A stretch of 64,000 nt of DNA from Pomphorhynchus laevis (GCA_012934845.2 WNNJ02000803.1:175751-239750), one strand, 5' to 3'; shown: positions 11,801 to 21,332, counted from the stretch's first letter. Numbers and translations: made by a program. The notes: a model not told the origin generated them from the letters alone.

Positions 11801-14800
11801 TTCGGGCGGAATCCATACTGCTCCGTAGGTAAGAGATGCTCGCGAAACTTAATAAGGCGCATATACATTATATGAGTCAATAACTTATAACTGTGATTCA
11901 ATATCGCAATCCCCCTGTACGCATCCAGTGAATCATAGTCACCTTTGTCCTTATGCAGGATCTTAATTACACCGTCGCGCCACGAAATCGGAAACGGATG
12001 ACCTGCAAGAAGTAGATTGAAAAGTTCTGTCCAGTAGTCTATCAAAATATCGATAGTCGACTTTAACTGTTCTACGCATAATTGATCTAACCCGGCAGCT
12101 TTATGATCTTTTAAGATTGATAAGGATCTTACGACTTCAAATGGCGTAAAAGGTAGATTCAGAGGATCTGAACCGTATATTGAATTTATGTATGAAACTG
12201 AAGATAAACGTACAGGCATGTCTTCTAATATTGAATGGCGCAAAATAGATTGGAAGTGTGATTTCCAATTTTCAATTTGAATTCTGTTATATGTTCCAAT
12301 GTTAGCTTTCTAACATTGGAACATATTTTTAATTCTAATGATTTTAATGTAAATCCAACATATGAACGTAGTGAGTTAAGTTTAGAAACAATTATTACAA
12401 GTCACTGTTCTATAATGGATAAAAAGGTATAAAGGTTGAATTAGATAATAAAACTGTAATAATAAACTGATTAAATAATAATAGCAATAAAAATAGATTA
12501 GATCAGCTTACTGAGTCAATAATTTTTATATTATTTTATATTGACAGTGGTGATCGCTTCTTTAAATTATTTTTTTACGATCTAAATTGGTGATAATTAT
12601 ATTTCAAATAGAAATGTTTTAATTCAGAAATATAAAAAATGGCTTTGGTTAAAAATTGTATTTTCAGACCACACAAAAAATTATCTTTTTAATCTTGTCT
12701 ATGCTTGCCAAAATGAGGAAACAATTCTAGAGTTTTCATTTTTCAATTTTGTAAAGGTTACAATAATTTCATATTAAGATGTTACTTTTTGTGTGTGATG
12801 ATAAATACTATTTCTGTATGCGCACTACTGGTAAAATTCATAACTATACAAATGTTACGTTTGAAAGTTCTCTGTGCTTGTGGTAGTTGCTTTTCATTTT
12901 AATATTTTTCTTACTAAATTATCGTCTAAAATATATCATCTGATTTTGCAATTGGCAACTAAATTACTGCTTATTCTTTTCGAGTTTTATATCAATTTGA
13001 TTTTTTAAAAATTAATTTTTTAATTAATTTTTATTGTAATGTGATTTGCGTTTAAATATATTTTTTATTTTTGACATTTTTCTATTATAGAGAATTGTAT
13101 TATTTCTACCAGAACATTTTGCATGTTTAATTAATTTACTATTCCATCTGTTATCAAGATATGATATACCCAAATATTTTGTCTCTAGTTGAGATCCCAT
13201 AAGTTTAGTTGCTACAATGTTCCCTTTGAAATAAGACTTTTAAATAGCCCAAGTTGGAAATTCACTGCCGATCAGTCTTCTACGGATCATATCATCTCTT
13301 CTATTTTCAGATAACTACTTGAACAAATTGCCTTCACTTTCAAAAAAGTGAAAAACAGCCAAATTATTTCGCGATACAATAAAGATTATACGTCAAATAT
13401 TTTGTGATGATTGTGATAGAATGTATATAGGTCAATCAAAGCAAGGTTTATTTAAACTGGTCCATAGAAATATTATGTTTAAAAGGAGTTGGATCAGGGG
13501 ATGTTATAGATAATTCCTTTAATAATGATCATAAAATAGTGTTCGATAGAAGTAAAGTGATTTCAATGAAGAATAACATTCTTGAACGTAAAATACAAGA
13601 AACATTTATGCAAAAAACTCATGATTAACTGATGCTTAATAATTAACTCGATGTTGATTTAATTACAAATATTTAGGAATTATAGTTTGTAGTTTATTTA
13701 TTATTTAAGATTATTTATTGTTTTTATAATCAATCCTGCAATTAATTTGGTTCTAAATAATGATTATTTTGTCATTGTCATTGTTATTGACCTATATACA
13801 TTCAAAATGAATATATATACATTCAATCACAATGTTGTTTTTGTTCATTTTGTCGTTCACTGTAATTGTTCATGGTCATCATCAAATAACTAGTAATTTT
13901 TAAAACCTTTTATATAATTTTGTCCTGATTATTATGCCCAGTTAGCTATCGAACATTCGATTTTAATAAACATTATATTCACTCTCTCATTTGATCAGTT
14001 AACTATTTTTATTTTCTCGCTTTATTATTTTATTTCATTAATATTGAAATTCGATGTATTCTCAAGTTTAATTTTAAAGTTACATTCAACAAAGCAAGAT
14101 CCTACATTACAAGGGTTTATAAAGGTATCAGGAGGATACTTAAAAGAAATCATTAACAATGATATTCGAATTACCAAATTAGAACCCAAACTTCCTTCTG
14201 GATTCATCATTAATAATTCGTAAGTTATCATGAACTAATTACATTTAGAATAATTATTTAATTGCTTTTTAGAAAAGTTGATTTGGTGTTAGCAACAGAT
14301 GATCAGAAGATTGAAGTTGTCTTCAAGTAAGAATTAACATTTTTATTAGACTAACTAAATACCTTTTTATTTTACAAAAACTATTTTATAATGATGTGCT
14401 TAAATTTATTCAGTTTCCATCCGATAGCCTTATTGAGTTATGAATATACAAAATTTAGCAAACTTTGTTAAACGCACATTAGCTTGTGTTACACACTGCG
14501 TATTATTATTTAACAAGTTTAATTATCTGAGTAAATATTATAGAATATTTAGTTTCAAATACATAAACAGTTTTCAAGCCCATAAAGCTAAATTTTCATA
14601 ATAAATTTAATTGCCTTTAATGTAATCAATATTTAAAATTAATCAGTCATTAATTACTAATTAATGACTGATTAATTAGTTATTAGTTATTCAAATTAAA
14701 TATTAAATTAAACACTTAAATAATTATGAAGTTCTATATGATACTTTTTTTAATGTGGAATCGTAACATCATAGATTTTAATGCAAACTATACAAAGGAA

Positions 14801-17800
14801 ATATTCGTTGTAAATACCTATAATCCTTATTCCGATGTATCGTCTGTTATTTATTAGTTAATTCATAAAAATTGACTTTTATTCTAAATTTCAATTTTAA
14901 ATTTTAACTTCATATTTAAATATTTTAAATTAAGTTAAAATTAAATTAATATAAATTTTATTAATAATCTAACAATTATTTATTATTATTTAATTTTTTA
15001 AATAGTTAATAGTGATCCATTATTGATAAATAATTATTGAAGCTAAATCACAGAAAAGAAGAAATTATTTTTGATATTTCGCTAACTACTGTTAGCATCT
15101 TCAGAAAATTACAATGTTTTTAAAATGTATATGTTTTTAAAAGAAATTTAAAACGATCGCCGACATTTTCTTTGAGCAGATGCTGCTGTTATTAGCGATA
15201 AACAGCTGCTTTCAGTGTAGTTTGAATTCTTGGCAGATTTCGACAACTTTTGAAGGTACACAAATCGCAATAAAAAGAATAATTCAAAATAGTTTAGAAA
15301 CAAAACAAAGATAATATAATATTTTCATTCAAAATAAATAACTTAAAAAAATTAGAAAATATAAAAATAATAATTAAAAGTACTAGAAAAATTAAATAAA
15401 GTATAAAAATAAAATTAGAAAAGATTATTTGATTTAGCTTCAATAATTATTTATGACCTTTTTATTTAATCATCAAATTTTGATTAGCATTAATTTTAAT
15501 TTATAAATAGTGCAAAATAGTAAACTTAGTAGATCTGATTTCTATAAAAGTACAAGAACAATATTGTTTATCACGTCAAAAGACCTTATGAGGTAGTCGC
15601 ATAAGTGAATTCTAACTTAAGTTAGAAATTTTTTGAATGACATATACAAGAAGTTATAATTTAGATATTTTTGTTGAATTGAAAATACTCTAAAGTCTAC
15701 ATTTAATCCACATTGCTAAAGTAACTGTAGAACATTTTTGATCATAAAATAGGATTAGAAAAATTTGAAAAATTGTGTAAAAATATAAGGCAAAAGTATA
15801 AATGAGATGTTTAAATGATTATTGTTCAGTAATCATGGTTTAATAATTATGATTAGCAAAATTATTAAGCTGTTCGGCAATCAAGTAAGCAAAATTTTGT
15901 AATTTAGCGACACAATAGGAAATGATGCACACACAAAATGATGCTTTTCTTAAAAAAGCATCATTTTTGATCATTTTTATAAAAATATTAATATTGATTA
16001 TTATCAGATTATTATTTAAACACTATTCACACATTATTGATATTATAATATAATATTATATGTTATAATATCATTGTTGTGTGTACTGTCGGAAATTTCT
16101 CTTCTGTCTTCGCTTGCAGTCGTAGATACATCCATTATGATGCTTTCTATATAGCATCGATACGTAAGACACGTATCGATGTTGTATCGATGCTAAGACA
16201 TATATAGCTGTGATGCCTGAGAGAAGAGAAGCACGCAAAAAGAAGGGTGATACTACCAGCGACTTGGATAATCGGCTGGGTTCATCTGTAGGTATCTATT
16301 GTATAGAAGGATCATGCAAATCTTGAAGTAACATGTTCCCCATTGTGAATAAAGAAATACACGCCAATGTGATTGGTATGTATCTTAGCTTCTTGGTATA
16401 GTTTATGACCACACCAGGATGCTAATAACTATGCCTCAAAAAATGGAATATCATATGGCAATGCATATGTAAAACATTCTCCTTCCGTACCTACAATCCC
16501 AATTTGTGACTGGGTGGTATCCACAAATATACTTTTTCGTGATACCTTAGTAGATACAGGAAGCGTCAGGGGCTCTTTATCAAATAAGTCATTCTAAAAA
16601 CCCAGATTGTCAATGATCATCTTGGTATGATGATCATTGGCAATGATCTTTTGAAGCTTTTCCAGAGCGCAAAGCTCTGGAAAAGAAAGGCACATAATAA
16701 TTAATAAAACACTCAAACGCATTTCCTTACGACTATTTATCTGTGATTTAAAAATCCACAGATACGTTACAGCCTAGCGAAAATAAGATAACGCATCTGA
16801 AGTGATCTGCATCCCGTTTTCGACCAGTTACTCCCGATAAATGTAATAGTTATTCACGATCTAAGAATGCGCCTATTATGATTAAGAGAGAGTTTTCCAC
16901 ATCGACATAGAGCAAGAAGCTTACAGACTGCTTCGCTAAGTACAGCTTGCGAGTCATGTGAAAGGATCATATTATCAATATGAGTTTATGTTTATATCCA
17001 TTCCTTACTTGCAAAATGTATCAGCGCATTGCCGACATTTGTGCCTAGAAGAGACTCTACGAGTATACTTAAAAGAACTACCTTGAAATTATAGTCAATA
17101 TCATTGCATTCAAATGCAGTTTTTATCCAATCAGAAGGGCACAAGCGTATCTGATAGAACATCGATTTGAAGTCTATCTTCACATACTATTGTTTACACA
17201 AAACTTGTTCCTTGTTCAGAACTTGATATATGGAGGAAGATTGCAATTTGGAGTAATACATCCATTTCATATTCTTTCGTCATGTATCAGTCTGTAAGAG
17301 TCTTTCTTGGGTATTAAAAAAACTCAAAAACAGAAGTGTGGTTTAGTTTTTTTTATTAAATTATTTAAATTTCATTTAGTATTATTTTTAATTTATAAAT
17401 AATATAAAATATGTAAACTTAATTAGCTGATCTGATTTGTCAATTTCAAATATTTAAAGAAACCACTGCTTACACCGAATAATGTATGGTTATCCAGTTT
17501 CTTTAGCTGTAGAGCGTGTTTTGATGTGCATTCCAAAAACGTCTTTAGATTATATTTGAACTCAATAAAGTAATTTTATCACAAATTGCTCGACTTTTGA
17601 ATTACTTAATTCTGCTCAATTAAAAGCATTTGGTTTGCAATATAAAATTTTGAAAGCAAACAAATTAAGATCGTAACGCAAGGTGATGTGGTCTCGAGTG
17701 CATCGTTGTTCTCCAGGGCTCTGGGATATGGGCTGGTTCGGACGACTGGCGACAAACGTTTATTGTCCTGGTTCATTCAGTGAATCAGTGCGGCGATTGT

Positions 17801-20800
17801 GCGTTACAATGTTGCCTGTTTTTTGAAGGCCTCCGAAGACAGGATATTACCCATCTACCGAATTTGATTGTAAACTATGCATAAACAAATTAAATAAACG
17901 ATCAAATAAATTAAATAAACGAACAAACAAATTAAATAACACATGTTTTTTTGTTGATTTGCTTCAATAATTTATTAATTTTTATTGATTTTGTGGCATA
18001 CAATTGATTTAAATTTTGTAAATTTTAATTATTCTTTTTACCATTTTTGTAAATGATTTTACAACATTAAAACTAACTAAAAATGCTGTAAAATACACAT
18101 ACGGCATTTTTATTTTAAATGTCGCAAATATTATTAAGCCATATATATCTTAATTAATGATACATTTTACAACAGAGCCACATTTTACGAAAGAAACGGA
18201 TTTTGGTATTTAAACAATTCAATGCTATTACTCGGCGAATCTACTACTAGATATCCTCTTTACTACATATCATGTGGATCTCACAGCAATATGAAAACGC
18301 CATCAAATTTTTGCTTCATTTGTAAAAAATCGATTTTTACTCCAAGCAGTAATGGCGATTTAACCGCTGTAACAGAGTTTGTTCTGGAAGACATGCAAGT
18401 ACGTTTTAGCACAATTGTTTCTCATAAATATGGATTACTTTAAACATCAAGTTATGAATCTTGTCAAAAATTATATTATTGAACTTTTTATTTCAATAAT
18501 ATTGTGAATATATTATATTTATTTTAGTTAACATTATTGCAATATAATTTAGTATTAATGGCCTCTTGAGGTTAATATCTCAATTTTAAGTATTAATACC
18601 TCAATTTTAAGGTATTGCTCTTTTTGCTAGCTTACAATAATTCTACGCTATTTTCTTAATATTTTCATTGAACAAAAAATGATTTTTACTTTTAAAATTT
18701 AATATTTTTAATTCAATATTATTTTAATTAATATGAATCTTATATCTAATATATTATTAAATAATATCCAATATCAATATCTAATATCTTATTAACCAAT
18801 ATCCAATATTATATCCAATATTTTATTATCCAATAGCCAATATTATATCCAATATTTATAGATATTAATATTAACCAATATTTATAAATAATTTAGATCG
18901 GCAAAAAATTATCATGGTATTAACATAAACATCAACATTAACACTACGTTGGTGTATGCAGGGAAGCATTTCATGTTGCAGGTAGTCTTGTTTAATTGTA
19001 TATCTGTGTGCTATTTGATCAGGTTGTAGTAGGTTTACCTAATGAGTCGGAATTGTCGTTCGAAATGAGTCGGAATGTTCTTACTCGACAATCATTCAAA
19101 GGAAAATATATACAACGAAGCCTTGAGAATACGAAGAGCGTGATCGAATGATGTTCAGTTTGAAAGGCATGTAAATGACTTAACAGAACAGCTTGTGAAG
19201 CGCGGATATAGAAAATATTTTATTTATAAACAAATAAATTCCACTAGACGAATACAGCACAAAGACTTACTTGTAACTAGCAGCAAGAAAACGAGTAAAG
19301 AGAATTGTATTCCTAGATTATCATCCGAAATTTTTTGATTTTCAAAGACAAGTGCGAAATATGTGGATGAACGAAATCACAAATCATGAAATGCGAACTA
19401 TTTCTCCTAAAATACAATTCTGCACAACAAGTACATTGTTTAAAATGTTTGTGAAGTATAGTATAACTCAGCTAGTCAAAACAGAAGGAAGATGTTATCC
19501 TGTGGTGATTTGCCACTCTTAAGTGACAAATTTTTATGGATGGATAATAAATAATATACTTTGTATTAGAATAAGATACTAGATAGTTATTTCAGAGGAA
19601 ATACATCATTAGCATGTATTTGGCCCCGCTGCTATGTTGGGTAGAGGAGTTAGGGGCCGAAACCTGATAGCATAGCAGTTCCTCCTGATGACCTCTAATT
19701 ATTATTCTGATACAACGTCTGTTATTTATTAGTCAATTCATAAAAATGACGTTTATTTTAAATTTCATTTTTTTTAACTTGATTTAAATTATATAAAATC
19801 TAAAAACAATTATTAATTTTATTATTTAATTATTAAATTTTGATTTAGCATTATTATGTTTTGTTTATTTCATAATTATATTAAATACGTAGACTCAGTT
19901 AGCTGATTTAATGTAAAAGTATGGCATGAACAAATAAATACAAAATCAGCATAACTAGTAAATCATATGCAGTTCATGGAACAATAAACCTTGAAAACTC
20001 AGAAAATATATATTGCGACATTTAAGCATTGTGGGAAGCAATATGTAGTACAGACTTCGATGTTATTAGCGCGCCGACAAAAGTTATTAGGAGCTATGTA
20101 TGCAAATGAACCCTTTAAATTAAATACAAACACATATTATGAATGGAAGGATCTAACGTAATTCTCTTTAATTATTACTATTTTGCTTTTTATTGAAAAA
20201 GCCTAAGGGCAAAACATCTTGTTAATAAAAATTTCTTGTTAATAGAAATTCTTACATCTCCGTAAATTAAGTAATTAAGTTTAGATATTAAGGTATTATC
20301 AGATATTCAATTCTAAAAGCCTTACATTTTTTCGATCTACTTAATTGAATACTAACCTCTTTAAATGTCGCGGTATTATTCATTATTAAATAAAATCAAT
20401 AAGTTGAGCGTTTCACTAATAATTTAAATCAGCCAACTGAGTCTACGTATTTAATATAATTATAAAATAAACAAAACATAATAATGCTAAATCAAAATTT
20501 AATAATTAAATAATAAAATTAATAATTGTTTTTAGATTTTCTATAATTTATATCAAGTTAAAATAAAAAATTGAAATTTAAAAAGTCATTTTTATGAATT
20601 GACTAATAAAAAACAGACGTTGTATCAGAATACAACGTCTGTATTGCATAAGCGACAACCACTAAAATGTAAATGACAGCAAAGTTTTTTAAGCCAAAAT
20701 TTATCCTGAAAAACAGTAAAAAGATAAGATTTTTTATAATATATGATATTAATATAATTTTTAAATTATTTAAGTAATTTAAAAATGAAATAATTTAATT

Positions 20801-21332
20801 GTTTATTTTGTAAAATAAATTATTTTTATTAAAATGTGAAATATGTTTTTTAAATGTTTTCTAAAGAGGCCAATCGCATTGGCGAAAATTCAAAAATAAT
20901 ACTATTCTTAAGGAACCAACTAATGAAATATTTAATATTTCATATTTTCGTGTAATTATTTTATTATCTTTAGGCTAATATATTTTTAAACTAGCTAAAT
21001 TCAGTAACAAAAGGAAGCTAGTTTTATATGATGACTTATTTGTAATGTTATAAAAATCACATTTGCAGATGCTTGCTTAGACTTTTAGCACTTAGACTTT
21101 TAAAGCTTAAAATTGTTGATGTATTTAGTTACAACCTTATTACTATAATGGGCGTTTTGGTAAACAGAACGATTGTACATGTTATATGACTACAGTAATG
21201 TGGATGGCTTTGGGATTTATACTGATTTTCGTATATTTCATTGGTTCAGCTTTGTCAACTATAAGTCAGATTGAAGGACCGTCGCGTTTCCCTGATCCGA
21301 GTTCTAAAAGCATATTCGTTCCGGATACATAA
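5744..21332 (+). CDS. ATP6AP1: V-ATPase accessory subunit S1 (Ac45-like), spliced host gene
   Basis: This is the span of a multi-exon gene encoding a type I membrane protein that assists assembly and traffic of the proton-pumping V-ATPase. It is recognised from its last two exons. These read WYLNNSMLLL ... FVLEDMQ, joined in phase to LQPYYYNGRFGKQND, then a membrane helix (TTVMWMALGFILIFVYFIGS) and a short cytosolic tail. This parallels the Ac45 order of a luminal beta domain, a QLQPF-like strand, DC, W-M helix and tail. Exon joins at 14219/14273, 14326/18176 and 18398/21129 all keep one frame. Introns are 53 bp, about 3.8 kb and 2.7 kb, plus large transposon-filled ones upstream. The signal-peptide exon and part of the luminal domain were not found. 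Confidence 0.7.
6028..6300. mobile_element. Foldback element, family 2
   Basis: This is a long inverted repeat. The left arm runs AATTATTACAAGAAGGCGAG ... AATATTTCGACGGCACTACG ... TTCAGGGTTTTAAGTA. The right arm is its complement, with a loop around 6150-6175. A second copy is at 47489-47745. There is no coding capacity. The right arm contains CTGAAGATG at 6202 and CGAAATAT at 6228, flanking a short hairpin. Confidence 0.85.
6380..6625 (-). pseudogene. C-terminal GIY-YIG tail of a Penelope-like element
   Basis: On the - strand the peptide reads LGRRLVLESLYISIFPTMKG, followed by NKSNWSLKFPL. This matches the end of the endonuclease domain of the 37.3-kb fragment (NRRLVKEAILINTTYPTMTG, NKPNW), so it is the same PLE domain type. 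The catalytic N-terminal half (YVG-T and R-EH motifs) is absent. The REL-LINE copy begins immediately to its right. Confidence 0.65.
6630..8880 (+). mobile_element. REL-endonuclease LINE, copy A, 5' truncated
   Basis: The copy belongs to the window's main non-LTR family, also at 22.0-22.4, 24.5-25.15, 29.9-30.6, 31.0-31.4, 34.3-37.2, 37.8-41.0 and 41.2-41.7 kb. It starts inside the region before the RT (GGAGPSGSNA) and runs through RT, a zinc-binding segment and a C-terminal PD-(D/E)XK-type domain. The 3' flank after 8784 is AT-rich and lacks the conserved tail of the - strand copies. Confidence 0.8.
6640..8784 (+). pseudogene. REL-LINE RT/endonuclease, copy A
   Basis: Frames cover 6640-6900, 6911-7888, 7910-8578 and 8578-8784. 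The order is: GPSG entry motif; KTAGIRPIGVG; motif A LLTVDATNAFNSVNR; FTQGDPLAMAAFAVST; WYAYDANFVG at the catalytic box; the GTPIG strand; a Cys cluster with CICSSEMIINHAFSCKTGA; then the endonuclease box CLDLVFSGLFGS-F-RTFLDFAIFN-HAHS; and a C-terminal ISYALARAASACLR. The catalytic YADD is YAYD, which should abolish activity. Several stops and frame changes are present. Family resemblance is to R2/NeSL/CRE-type elements, with the exact clade unresolved. Confidence 0.8.
8890..9455 (+). repeat. Dimeric short repeat with hammerhead-like core and tRNA-like head
   Basis: Two near-identical segments of about 160 bases start at 8893 and 9291, about 398 bases apart. Each reads GTCGAAACGTGAAATGTAGG ... 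CTGATGAGACCCAC ... AGTAGCGTCCTGC ... CAGATGCAATCAAATACAAT. Between them lies a tRNA-like head. CTGATGA is at 8927-8933 and 9325-9331, and GAAAC at 8897 and 9295. GACCC follows CTGATGA, and in copy 2 GGGTC precedes GAAAC, so they can pair as hammerhead stem II. The composition looks like a tRNA-derived SINE carrying a hammerhead, comparable to the schistosome SM-alpha type. Activity is uncertain. Confidence 0.7.
9195..9268 (+). promoter_or_regulatory. tRNA-derived pol III promoter (SINE head)
   Basis: An A-box-like CAGCTTAGTGG at 9201-9211 is followed by a perfect B box, GTTCAAATCC, at 9245-9254, with tRNA-like spacing. The flanking CTGA and TCAG can form a T-arm. No full cloverleaf with a good acceptor stem is evident, so I call it a tRNA-derived promoter and not a tRNA gene. 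Confidence 0.65.
10479..12328 (-). mobile_element. LINE with open RT frame, 5' truncated, in Naiad copy 1
   Basis: The insertion is flanked by 13-base target duplications. It is oriented on the - strand, with its 3' end at 10479. Its 5' end shows a 15-bp inverted repeat (ATGTTCCAATGTTAG and complement, 12291-12325), probably made by template switching when integration ended. The 5' truncation falls between the endonuclease and RT, since no apurinic endonuclease is present. The single long open frame implies recent insertion. Confidence 0.85.
10564..12243 (-). CDS. Non-LTR reverse transcriptase, 559-residue open frame
   Basis: The open frame contains all RT core motifs: DHKAAGLDQL, WRDGVIKILHKDKGD, AYRGIAILN, QYGFRPKRSTSDAI, motif A FVDFERAFDTVNR, GVLQGDPLSPILFS, and the catalytic TLYADDLVILA. 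A thumb region follows with YLGVLLSSKWSF. The C-terminus has a Cys/His cluster (CSLCICVLCKNECASNLHIF, then TC), like the zinc motif of many LINE ORF2 proteins. The frame continues open upstream of 12243 (IQIENWKSHFQSI), so the given start is only the first possible start codon. The I/R1/Jockey group is likely; the clade is not resolved. Without its endonuclease it could not move unaided. Confidence 0.85.
   Translation of the reverse strand: MRHSILEDMPVRLSSVSYINSIYGSDPLNLPFTPFEVVRSLSILKDHKAAGLDQLCVEQLKSTIDILIDYWTELFNLLLAGHPFPISWRDGVIKILHKDKGDYDSLDAYRGIAILNHSYKLLTHIMYMRLIKFREHLLPTEQYGFRPKRSTSDAIKHVRDEVTNCFANRKPMYATFVDFERAFDTVNRSLLLDKLSTRVSVSGRFLYLIYSVLQPNRLKVSDGINTSDFFFANRGVLQGDPLSPILFSFFVMDLPMHLRHASNEVSCTLYADDLVILAKDLLSAQSALDALSSYCLSNQLTVNVNKSKALKFRLGGPLRRCDMLRIGNVDLEFCNSYNYLGVLLSSKWSFTEHLHRKSSKLVVATSYAKNLGSLSFSGALRYFRSMLLPIVSYALPVIWSDLSPFNFQQLDRCQWRFVKRIVGVSPKCSSSVIAILSSLEPCSKYICSTFNLEHTASFTTNLNMFFRKTTSLDSEFYLTPAFLQTKWREPCARKRPLIWRASVHGYHDKFCAIRIPVHARCSLCICVLCKNECASNLHIFTCPILKNMSLSDIDSRRRF
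12671..12882 (+). CDS. Candidate Ac45-like exon(s)
   Basis: The firmer part is 12779-12882. It follows an acceptor-type ATATTAAG, is open for 34 codons (start MLLFVCDDKYYF, then NYTNVTFES) and ends at GTAGTT. The remaining two bases TG join in frame to the exon starting at 14067. A stretch at 12671-12770, after TGTATTTTCAG, is also open (NYLFNLVYACQ). A 22-28-base gap between them would be too short for a normal intron. Treat as candidate luminal exons of the S1 gene. Confidence 0.35.
13370..13635 (+). pseudogene. C-terminal GIY-YIG fragment of a Penelope-like element
   Basis: The peptide IRQIFCDDCDRMYIGQSKQG has the CDDCD-X-MYIGQ signature of canonical PLE C-terminal endonucleases. It is followed by KLVHRNI. 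After stops, a tail KIVFDRSKVISMKNNILERK, then IQETFM, matches the end of that domain. It is unlike the N-terminal GIY-YIG of the Naiad copy at 29.2 kb, so a second PLE lineage is present. Confidence 0.65.
14067..14219 (+). CDS. ATP6AP1: Ac45-like gene, luminal exon
   Basis: The exon is bounded by an acceptor ending TTCTCAAG (14066; an alternative AG ends at 14079) and a donor GTAAGT at 14220. It reads HSTKQDPTLQGFIKVSGGYL, then KEIINNDIRITKLEPKLPSG, then FIINN. It ends two bases into a codon, completed by the next exon to give Ser. No repeat seen elsewhere in the window covers it. The antisense open frame over this stretch is a shadow. Confidence 0.65.
14273..14326 (+). CDS. ATP6AP1: Ac45-like gene, 54-base exon
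   Basis: It lies after a 53-bp intron ending ATTGCTTTTTAG and ends at GTAAGA. It encodes KVDLVLATDDQKIEVVF, a beta-strand pair comparable to the LSLTY ... VTFKF segment of the Ac45 luminal domain. It ends AA, which joins to A at 18176 to make Lys. The splice phases agree on both sides. Confidence 0.65.
14830..15125 (+). repeat. Naiad end fragment and half of a family 1 foldback
   Basis: 14830-14920 matches the CGTCTGTTATTTATTAGT part of the Naiad end repeat. 15028-15120 matches the left half of the family 1 foldback, with GATATTTCGCTAACTACTGTTAGCATCTTC split around 15073-15103. The opposite arm has been lost. The rest of 14330-16070 is AT-rich and I see no gene in it. Confidence 0.6.
16080..17290. 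mobile_element. LTR-element fossil, Ty3/Gypsy-type fragments
   Basis: 16080-16360 has the look of an LTR (polyadenylation-type AATAAAGAAATACACG near its right side). Nearby, a + strand stretch reads DTLVDTGSVRG, the active-site signature of a retropepsin. At 16992-17183 the - strand reads KIDFKSMFYQIRL, a Ty3/Gypsy RT motif. The pieces lie on opposite strands, so at least two insertions or a rearrangement are involved. It is badly broken and old. Confidence 0.5.
17672..17809. repeat. Possible short element with 8-bp terminal inverted repeats
   Basis: GTAACGCA at the left and TGCGTTAC at the right enclose about 120 bases that are more GC-rich than the surroundings, including TCGAGTGCATCG and GGTTCGGACGAC. 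This could be a small non-autonomous element. No second copy is visible in the window. Confidence 0.3.
18176..18398 (+). CDS. ATP6AP1: Ac45-like gene, membrane-proximal luminal exon
   Basis: It starts after TTTTACAACAG and ends at a GTACGT donor. It encodes ATFYERNGFWYLNNSMLLLG, then ESTTRYPLYYISCG, a FCFICKKSIF Cys pair, and TAVTEFVLEDMQ. The RNGFWYLN run parallels the SARHWF strand of Ac45. The closing VLEDMQ parallels the FQ(I/L)QAF strand just before the membrane helix. It ends in phase 0. A start at the internal ATG (18222) is not needed. Confidence 0.7.
18735..18900 (+). repeat. AT-rich minisatellite (AATATCCAATATT-like)
   Basis: Degenerate copies of AATATCCAATATTATATCCA and similar blocks fill this stretch inside an intron of the S1 gene. 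Nothing else is visible. Confidence 0.65.
19080..20165 (+). mobile_element. Penelope-like element remnant split by a Naiad end repeat
   Basis: 19150-19510 encodes FERHVNDLTEQLVKRGYRKY and FDFQRQVRNMWMN followed by ISPKIQFC. This is the region between RT and endonuclease in PLEs. 20020-20158 encodes HCGKQYVVQTSMLLARRQK, the start of a GIY-YIG domain of the CxxCxxxYVGQT type. Between them lies a Naiad end repeat (19526-19925). Several stops are present. The 20.0-kb piece mimics a host exon, since it is open and ends at GTAATT, but it is better explained as GIY-YIG. Confidence 0.6.
19526..19925 (+). repeat. Naiad end repeat, + orientation
   Basis: The family layout is TTTTTATGGATGGATAATAA; AGAGGAAATACATCATTAGC; GGCCCC, CTGCTATG and GGGGCC; GAAACCTGATAGCATAGCAG; CTGATGACCTCTAATT; then an AT-rich 3' part ending ACTCAGTTAGCTGATT. 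In the 33.1-34.3-kb palindrome this sequence directly follows the last Naiad codons, so it is the terminal repeat (pLTR) of that PLE. Confidence 0.75.
20425..20648 (-). repeat. Naiad end repeat, - orientation, partial
   Basis: It starts with AATCAGCCAACTGAGTCTAC and ends at the ACAACGTCTG block, so only the AT-rich 3' half is present. It faces the copy at 19526-19925, making a loose inverted pair about 500 bases apart. From 20650 to 21128 I see only AT-rich intron sequence. Confidence 0.7.
21129..21332 (+). CDS. ATP6AP1: Ac45-like gene, last exon: membrane helix and tail
   Basis: The acceptor is GATGTATTTAG. The frame reads LQPYYYNGRFGKQNDCTCY, then a 20-residue hydrophobic helix (TTVMWMALGFILIFVYFIGS), then ALSTISQIEGPSRFPDPSSK and SIFVPDT with stop TAA at 21330. 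Ac45 proteins end the same way: Q-L/I-Q strand, DC, a single W-M-containing helix and a cytosolic tail of about 25 residues. Polyadenylation-type AATAAA-like signals occur within 350 bases downstream. Confidence 0.75.
   Translation, partial: LQPYYYNGRFGKQNDCTCYMTTVMWMALGFILIFVYFIGSALSTISQIEGPSRFPDPSSKSIFVPDT

Larger units (their letters stand above)
9524..12455 (+). mobile_element. Naiad PLE copy 1, split by a LINE
   Basis: The end repeat (9524-9690, with GGCCCT, TGCTATG and GGGGCC) leads into the N-terminal coding part, recognisable from about 9796. It runs to 10478 and resumes at 12329, with the LINE between. A 13-base duplication, TTAATTCTAATGA, lies at 10466-10478 and 12329-12341. The segment 10123-10478 is open (131 codons with read-through into the insert) and encodes the stretch ending in NNFVFICKKLYYDILMKEV. 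Coding similarity to the 31.9-kb copy stops at about 12455, so this copy is 3' truncated. Confidence 0.8.

Noticed and set aside
14025-14231. Antisense 68-codon open frame
   Set aside because: It lies opposite the spliced S1 exon and has no motif; a shadow.
20023-20158. Exon-like open stretch between an acceptor-type ATTTAAG and a donor-type GTAATT inside the S1 gene
   Set aside because: Its peptide HCGKQYVVQTSMLLARRQK fits a PLE GIY-YIG domain, and the S1 exons at 18.4 and 21.1 kb join in phase without it.
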